Source: Pleurodeles waltl (Eukaryota > Chordata > Amphibia > Caudata > Salamandridae). From it: DNA of 64,000 nucleotides. The notes beneath the pieces were generated by a model. It was not told the DNA's origin, did no database searches, and saw only the letters and a list, made by a program, of their open reading frames with translations. This document shows, in pieces, positions 58,561 through 64,000 of the stretch (its first letter is position 1; each line of letters opens with the position of its first letter). The translations under genes and the position numbers were made by a program. The stretch lies in contig NC_090440.1 in assembly GCF_031143425.1 (NCBI RefSeq), positions 1,271,171,123-1,271,235,122 of the forward strand. Reading direction: 5' to 3'.

Positions 58561-61141
58561 TCATCCAGCAGGTCAAGGGAGCCAGACCTGGCCTCGACTC
58601 CCTGCTCAGTCGCCCTCGGACCGTGACGTTTCTGGACCCTTCGGGGACGGACTCCTGGCCTCCTTAGTGTCCTCCTTCCCAGCTGGGATGTGGCATGTGG
58701 GGTCCACCTTCTCCGCGCTCCTGCTGGCCTTCCGCTCCTTTGATGGGGCTCTCGGGCCCTTGCCTCCCCTAGATGGTGTCGGGGGTGAAGTGGCCGCACA
58801 TTGCTCCTTGGGGGCAGCCCTGTCGGTCCTCGCACGGCGGTCCTTGGTTTTGCGGGTCCTCTTGCCGGGGGGGGGCTGGACGTGTCCTTGCTGCTGATCG
58901 ATGTGTCACTGCTGGCAAAGGGTGGGCTCCAGAACCCAGGCACAACAGTGACACCCGAAGCTGGGCTGGTGGTGGCTGCGGTGCTCTTGGGACTCTTTGA
59001 AGATGGATGGGGGAGGTCATAGGGGGGAAAGAGGTTAAGGTTAGCCAGGAAAAGTTTTTTAGGGCCAAGGTAAAGGGTAGGAGAAGTGGAGATGGAAGTG
59101 GAGGTAGAGGAGGTGGTTGTAGGAGAGTCAGGTGTGCTGTCATTGGGTGAAGGTGCTGGTGCTGTAGGCTGTCGTGAGGTGGATGGCTGTTGGGTGGGTG
59201 GCTGCCTGCGTTTGTGTGTCTTGGAAGAGGGGGTGACAGACACAGTGGGAGAGGACACAGGGGACGTGTACATGGCAGTGGGGGTGGTGACTGCACGAGT
59301 GTGGACTGTACTGGAGGGTGAGGTGGTGATGGAAGCACTGGCTGATGTTGGGGTGCATGCAGGTGTGAGTGTAGACGTCACAGGGAGGGAGGAGGGAGAC
59401 GAGGAGGAGGGGGACACAGGGGTGGCAGTGGCTGTTGGCATGTCTGCATCTGGGTGTTGCTCGGGTGAGTGTTTGCGGGATCTGTGGTGCTTGTGTTTGG
59501 ATGAGCTGCTCTTGGGTGTTGAGGTGTGTGCAGGCTGGTCTGATGGTGTGGATGGGATAGGCTGAGGAACAGGAGACAGAGACAGGCTGGAGGCAGTCAG
59601 AAGAGGGAGGCTGGAAACAGGGACAATGGCTGCCGTCAGTGCTGAGGCCAGAGCAGTGAACGCTCGTTGATGGGCAGCCTGACCCGAATGAATGCCCTCC
59701 AGGTACGCATTGCTCTGTTGCACCTCCCTTTGCACACCCTGGATGGCATTCAAAAGGGTCGTCTGCCCAACAATGAGCGTCCTTACCAGGTCAATGAGCT
59801 CCGCAATGAGGGCAGCAGGGGCAACAGGGGCAGGGGCTGAGGTGCCTGGGGCGAAGGAGACGCGCGCCTTCCTGGGCGAACCGGCACGGAGCGAAGACTG
59901 AGGGGCTGCTGGGAGGGCGGGGCTGGTGCGCTGGGTGGCGGCTGTACCTGTAGAGGCGGGGGGCACGGATGTTGCCGCCACCCCTAGGGAGCTCCCATCC
60001 GAGGACGTGTCGCTTTCGCTGCTCTCACCAGCGGTCCCCGTCGTGGTGCTCCCCTCGCCCTCCGGATCACTGGTGCCCTCGGTGTCTGTTCCTGGGCCCA
60101 CCGGGGCCTTGTGTCCTGCAGCTCCCTCGTGCTCCGATGCCATATCTCCTCCGCCTGATGATGCTAATGCACACATGCACAAGAAGATGAAGAGAAAGGG
60201 TGGGGGGAGAAAAAAGAAGACCAGGTTGAGTGCATGCAATGTCAACACCGTTGGCGGAGAGGACAGACACAGGTGCCTAATGCACTAAGCCGCGCATTCG
60301 GGGTACACTACTCAGTACTACTGACTAAGACAACAGGCCAAGAGACGTCAAACGCGCACATGGGAGATGCTGGACCTTCAATGGCTGTACTTGTCACCCT
60401 ACAGAGGTGGGGGCCGGGGGCACAGGGCCATGCCTAAGGGAGAGGACTACACTACAGAAAGCGCCCTGGCCTAATGTCACCCACAGCCCTCCTCCCCCAC
60501 CCAGACGCCTCCATTGCGCAGAAAGATAGGAGAATGTGCTGATACTCACCCCCTTGTGTCTGCTGTGATGTCTTAAAGCGCCCATCCAATTCAGGGTAGG
60601 CCACCGCCAGGATCCGGGACATCAGGGGGGTCATGGTGCGACTGGCACCCCTCCTAGGTTGGGAGGCCATCCCCAGCAGTGTTTCTGCGGTCTTCCTTGT
60701 TCCGCGGCGGATGTCCTCCCACCTCTTGCGGCAGTGGGTGCCCCGTCTGTTGTGGACCCCCAAGGTCCGGACTTCCTTGGCGATGGCACGCCAAATCTCG
60801 ATCTTCTGATGGGCGCTGACCTATTAAACATGTACAGGGTGGAAAGGAGGAAATCATCAATGACCTGCATGTTAGATGTAATTGGCCCCCACCCACCCAC
60901 TTTGCCATATGGCACATGCTCTCATCTGTCGGGCGTTGCACTCCTCATTCGCCCCCCACCCCACCAACTTACATCCACCCCAATCCACACAGGCATAGCC
61001 CATTCCATTAGCACCCGGTGTACTCACTTGTTGGTCTGGAGGACCGTAGAGTAGCGCATACTGGGGGAGGACCCCATCCACGAGCTTCTCCAACTCTTCA
61101 GACGTGAAGGCAGGGGCCCTTTCCCCAGGCGCAGCAGCCAT
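58551..61141 (-). CDS. Harbinger 2 gene A: Myb/SANT-like DNA-binding protein (3 exons, intact)
   Basis: Predicted joins: exon 1 61141-61028 (ATG, 38 codons, donor gtgagt), exon 2 60820-60550 (acceptor ...taatag, donor G|gtgagt), exon 3 60154-58551 (acceptor atcatcag; an alternative at 60163 stays in frame). The product is about 662 residues and open throughout. Residues 10-85 form a Myb/SANT-like (trihelix/TSNARE1-type) domain: APAFTSEELEKLVDGVLPQY, IWRAIAKEVRTLG, RRGTHCRKRWEDIRRG. Residues 85-128 continue with MSRILAVAYPELDGRFK. Then come acidic Ser/Thr/Gly-rich linker, KARVSFAPGTSAPAPV, a heptad-like helix near 240-305 (LLNAIQGVQREVQQSNAYLE) and a long Ser/Thr/Pro-rich tail. Harbinger Myb-like proteins are known to escort the transposase to the nucleus and to element ends. 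It is divergent from the transposase, 485 bp away. Splice sites are predicted, not shown. Confidence 0.78.
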
Positions 61142-61626
61142 TGTATCTTCCAGACCGAGGTCACAGCAGCACTTGCAGTATAGGTCCTCTCCTGTGGATG
61201 ATCAGGTCTCGAGTGATTAAGCAGATAGAAAATGGCGGTCACGCCCGCGGATGTGCGTACCGCGGCGGTGCGTACCGCGACCGCCGGCGCACTTCGTCAT
61301 TGGCTCCTGAAACCCATAGGCTTCAATGTTAACCAATGCGGCTTTGCGCCGCGGTCTTCGACCGCCTACCGCCACGGTGTGCCCCGCCAGCGCATTGACC
61401 TCACATCCCATTGTCCCACTTCACAGGTCAGGCAGCCGCCATTTCAAGGGCCTACATGGCTTAATTTTGACTGCGACACACAGGCCTAGGCCTTGCATTG
61501 CCACACATACACGCCTTTCAACCCATTGCCATTCTTTAACTGTGCAAGCTGTCTGTACGTACCTGTGGTTTGCCTGACTCTGTGCTCCATGTTGTCCTTC
61601 CTAGGCACCGTCCGCTGGGACTTGCG
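61142..61626. promoter_or_regulatory. Divergent promoter region between gene A and transposase
   Basis: 485 bp separate the two start codons. It is GC/CpG-rich around 61235-61380 ('gcggatgtgcgtaccgcggc' area). A splice-acceptor-like 'ccttcctag' lies 23 bp upstream of the transposase ATG, hinting at a 5' untranslated exon further left. A shared bidirectional promoter is an inference. Confidence 0.45.
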
Positions 61627-62640
61627 ATGAGAAGGAGGAATCCTCACGTGTACCGACCGCTGGTGGACCTGTCGACAATGGAAGAACGCCATATAATACT
61701 TCGATACAGACTTGACCGTGCCACTATCCATGAACTGTGTGCCCAGCTGGAGCCAGCCCTGATGTCCCCCATCCGCCAACCCACAGGGATTCCCCCTCTG
61801 GTGCAGGTTTTGTCAGTCCTCCATTTTTTGGCCAGTGGGTCATTCCAGACCACAGTGGCCATGTCATCTGCAATGTCTCAGCCTATGTTTTCTAAGATTT
61901 TGAGCAGAGTGTTGTCTGCCCTGATGAAACTCATGCGGAGCTACATCATTTTCCCCGAGGAGGGTGACTTGCCTACAGTGAAGGGTGATTTCTATGCCCT
62001 TGGACATATCCCCAACATCATTGGTGCCATTGATGGGACCCATGTGGCTTTGGTACCCCCAAAAGACGATGAGCAGGTGTACCGAAACAGAAAGAATTAT
62101 CATTCGATGAATGTCCAGGTGGTCTGTTTGGCTGACCAGTACATCTCCCATGTAAATGCCAAGTTCCCAGGGTCAGTGCATGACGCGTATGTGATGCGAA
62201 ATAGCAGCATCCCCTATGTGATGGAGCAGCTACAGAGACAACGTGTGTGGCTAATAGGTGACTCTGGTTACCCCAACCTGCCGTGGCTACTGACCCCAGT
62301 AAGGAATCCCCGGACAAGGGCAGAGGAACGCTACAATGAGGCCCATGGGCGTACTAGGAGGGTGATTGAGCGAACCTTTGGCCTCCTGAAGGCCAGGTTT
62401 AGGTGCCTGCATATGACAGGTGGATCCCTAATGTACTCACCAAAGAAGGTGTGCCATATCATCGTGGCGTGCTGTATGCTTCACAACCTGGCTTTGCGAC
62501 GCCAGGTGCCTTTCCTGCAGGAGGATGGTCCAGATGATGGTGTTGTAGAAGCCGTGGAGCCTGTGGAGAGTGAAGAGGAGGAAGACTCAGAGGACGACAC
62601 AGACAATAGGGACAGAGTGATACAACAGTATTTCCAGTAA
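61627..62640 (+). CDS. HARBI1-like: Harbinger 2 transposase, HARBI1-like DDE nuclease (intact)
   Basis: 337 codons from ATG 61627; the frame is open upstream to 61570 but has no earlier ATG there. The product cuts and joins element ends during transposition. N-terminal helices include MEERHIILRYRLDRATIHEL and HFLASGSFQTTVAMSSAMSQ, and the DDE nuclease follows. Acidic residues: D136 in GAIDGTHVALVPP, D186 in PGSVHDAYVMRNSS, D212 in IGDSGYPNLPWLLTP, E248 in EAHGRTRRVIERTFGLLKAR. D212 and E248 are 35 residues apart. There is a short acidic tail (ESEEEEDSEDD) and it ends VIQQYFQ. Length is close to the roughly 350 residues of vertebrate HARBI1. No frameshift or stop, unlike the copy at 29457-30576, and no intron before DSGYP. 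It is convergent with gene B and divergent from gene A. Confidence 0.93.
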   Translation: MRRRNPHVYRPLVDLSTMEERHIILRYRLDRATIHELCAQLEPALMSPIRQPTGIPPLVQVLSVLHFLASGSFQTTVAMSSAMSQPMFSKILSRVLSALMKLMRSYIIFPEEGDLPTVKGDFYALGHIPNIIGAIDGTHVALVPPKDDEQVYRNRKNYHSMNVQVVCLADQYISHVNAKFPGSVHDAYVMRNSSIPYVMEQLQRQRVWLIGDSGYPNLPWLLTPVRNPRTRAEERYNEAHGRTRRVIERTFGLLKARFRCLHMTGGSLMYSPKKVCHIIVACCMLHNLALRRQVPFLQEDGPDDGVVEAVEPVESEEEEDSEDDTDNRDRVIQQYFQ

Positions 62641-63147
62641 CACCCAGGTAAGAATCACCCACGCCATTTCACAATTGCTTATAGCCTCCTGCATCTGTAC
62701 TTTCTGTAGTTCCCCACAGATGTTTGTCATTGATTTTTGCCTTTCCCTTCCCTTCTCAGTGCTGTCTGACTCAGTACCTGACTTCTGCTTGGTTCGCCCA
62801 TGAAATACAGCGTATTGACATTGGTATGTTGTCATGACTAATTGACAGAACAGAAATCGAACAGTAATATGTAATACATTTGTCAATAATACAGCATGAC
62901 TCAAAACAGATTTGTGTGCAAAATGTGATTTATTTACAGTGCTAGATATCGGTACATGTGATTCTTAGGGTGATGGGTGGGGGTGGAGGAATATCCATGG
63001 CAGAGTCCAGTTCTCAGTCTCACAGGTGCATTGTCCTTTTGCCTGTGGAAGGATGGAGCATAGGCAGTTCATGGTTGGACAGGGTGGCAATGTGGGACAG
63101 TGGGAAGACTTGAGGGGGTATGTCCTGCAGGCGGGGGTCTTGACATC
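62641..63147. other. Intergenic region between convergent transposase and gene B
   Basis: A minus-strand AATAAA (plus-strand tttatt at 62929-62934) lies about 215 bp past the gene B stop and is a good polyadenylation signal candidate. The decayed element has one at the same relative place (near 31171). No clear plus-strand signal for the transposase was found. Confidence 0.5.
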
Positions 63148-63947
63148 CTACTCTGTCTTTTTCTTTGGTCTCAGGCTCCTCTTACGGGGTGGTTGTTCTT
63201 CAGCAGGAGGTGGGGTTCTGGGGGGCTGTTGAGGTGTTGGGACCTCCTGTCCACTAGCGCCGGCGGAGGTGGAAGGCTGTTCCTGGTCCGGGCTAGTGAC
63301 AGGGGCCCTGTGTGGTGCACCATGGTCCCGCAACGCGTCCTCTATCCTGTGGAGGGCCAGGACGATGGTCCCCATTGCGGTCCCGATGATTCTCAGCTCC
63401 TCCCTGAAACCCATGTAGCGTTCCTCCTGCTGTGCCTGGATCTCAGTGAACCTGGCCAGTACCGTCGCCATCGTTTCTTGGGAGTGGTGGTATGCCCCCA
63501 TGATGGTGGTGAGGGCCTCTTGGAGAGTGGGTTCCCTGGGCCTCTCCTCCTCCCCCTGTCGCACAGCAGCCCTCCGAGCTGCCCGGTTTCCCCCGGCCTC
63601 TGTCCCCTGGACGGTGTGCCCGCCACCACTGCCCCCAGGTCCCTGTTGTTGTTGGGGTGTTGGGTTAGCCTGGGTGCCCTGTAGTGGCAGACACACCGCT
63701 GATTGAGCTGTCCTAGAGACAGAGGCATGGGCCCGCTGGGTGGGAGCTGTGCTGGTGTCGGCAGAGGGGGTCGGGTCTGGTGTGGCCTGTGGCTGCCTGA
63801 GGGGAACCGACTGCCCAGAGGTCCCCGATGGTCCGGGCTGGTCATCAGGTTCACTGTCGACAGAGCTGCTATCCTCAGTGTGGGCCTGTTCCGGTGGTGG
63901 GATGGACACTTCTGGACCCTCCTGGCTGGTGTGTTGTCGTTCGGGTC
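63148..63947 (-). CDS. Harbinger 2 gene B: terminal exon of the second Myb/SANT-type protein
   Basis: Exon from acceptor 'ccatgcag' (after 63947) to stop at 63148; 265 residues with the frame entered at phase 2. It begins PERQHTSQEGPEVSIPPPEQ, then an acidic linker (DSSSVDSEPDDQPGPSGTSG), a Gln/Gly/Arg-rich part, a helical coiled-coil-like stretch (LQEALTTIMGAYHHSQETMA, FREELRIIGTAMGTIVLALH) and a basic, Pro-rich end (PPRKRSLRPKKKTE) that could be a nuclear signal. The DNA-binding exon is beyond the window. In the homologous element it is at 32937-32559 and ends in the complementary phase 1. No disabling change is seen. Confidence 0.75.
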
Positions 63948-64000
63948 CTGCATGGGGTAAGAGAGTTTGGTTATTATTTCTGTGTGTGCAATAGCATGCG

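Larger units (their letters stand above)
55861..64000. mobile_element. PIF/Harbinger element 2, apparently intact, runs off the window
   Basis: Left end 'ggggggtgattctaaccctg' followed by 'ccgccaacaggctggcgg' subterminal repeats. It contains gene A (-), the HARBI1-like transposase (+) and the last exon of gene B (-), each open throughout, plus three minisatellites. More than 8.1 kb is visible; the right end, with the DNA-binding exon of gene B, lies beyond 64000. Confidence 0.85.

Noticed and set aside
57916..58897. Plus-strand frames of 236-275 codons over the 32/33-bp minisatellite
   Set aside because: Repeat translation, antisense to the end of gene A, with no support from the homologous element.
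1..64000. tRNA, rRNA or snRNA genes and conventional host exons
   Set aside because: None was recognised on either strand by eye. Weak or short RNA genes could have been missed without a covariance search.

Overview
The window looks like intergenic DNA from a very large vertebrate genome, most likely a salamander or newt of the Pleurodeles type. I infer this from the content: PIF/Harbinger DNA transposons with spliced genes, MITE families, about 3 kb retroelement LTRs nested in one another, a 16-bp-TSD LINE copy, Penelope-like remnants and nearly 14 kb of a degenerate 65-bp satellite. I see no ordinary host gene, tRNA, rRNA or CRISPR array. Species and family names are inferences from the sequence; no database was searched.

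Layout. 1-3340: old repeats, a 67-bp tandem array, CT/CA-rich DNA and a 266-bp foldback. 3340-10904: the 65-bp satellite, split by a 527-bp MITE (7909-8435). 10905-19699: a mosaic of about 3 kb LTRs in both orientations, including a solo LTR nested in another LTR and itself holding a 924-bp MITE. 19700-20534: satellite. 20535-42444: a second retroelement complex. It has 5' LTR pieces, a decayed 7.8 kb Harbinger element (25678-33478) inside one LTR, a Harbinger fragment, a Ty3/gypsy-like gag-protease region split by a LINE, and a 3.0 kb 3' LTR. 42445-47633: satellite, then a 1.34 kb insertion with two decayed hammerhead-ribozyme-like motifs. 48971-49850: satellite again. 49935-51140: an AT-rich 67-bp tandem array with another MITE. 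51180-54390: a Penelope-like endonuclease remnant split by a nested MITE complex. 55861 to the window end: a second Harbinger element that looks intact wherever it can be seen.

The main result is the gene set of the Harbinger elements. The right-hand copy has a continuous HARBI1-like DDE transposase (61627-62640, +). Divergent from it is a three-exon Myb/SANT-like gene A (61141-58551, -). Convergent with it is a second Myb/SANT-type gene B, whose terminal exon is visible (63947-63148, -). The decayed copy at 25678-33478 has the same three genes in the same order and orientation, and shows the DNA-binding exon of gene B, which lies outside the window in the right-hand copy. Harbinger transposases generally work with one Myb-like partner protein, so an element that carries two different ones is the best candidate here for an under-described system. 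Gene A of the right-hand copy ends inside a minisatellite, and three unrelated minisatellites fill the space between it and the element end.

The satellite lacks stop codons over long stretches of all three minus-strand frames. This yields Cys/Pro/Leu-rich open frames of up to 429 codons, which I regard as composition artefacts and not genes.
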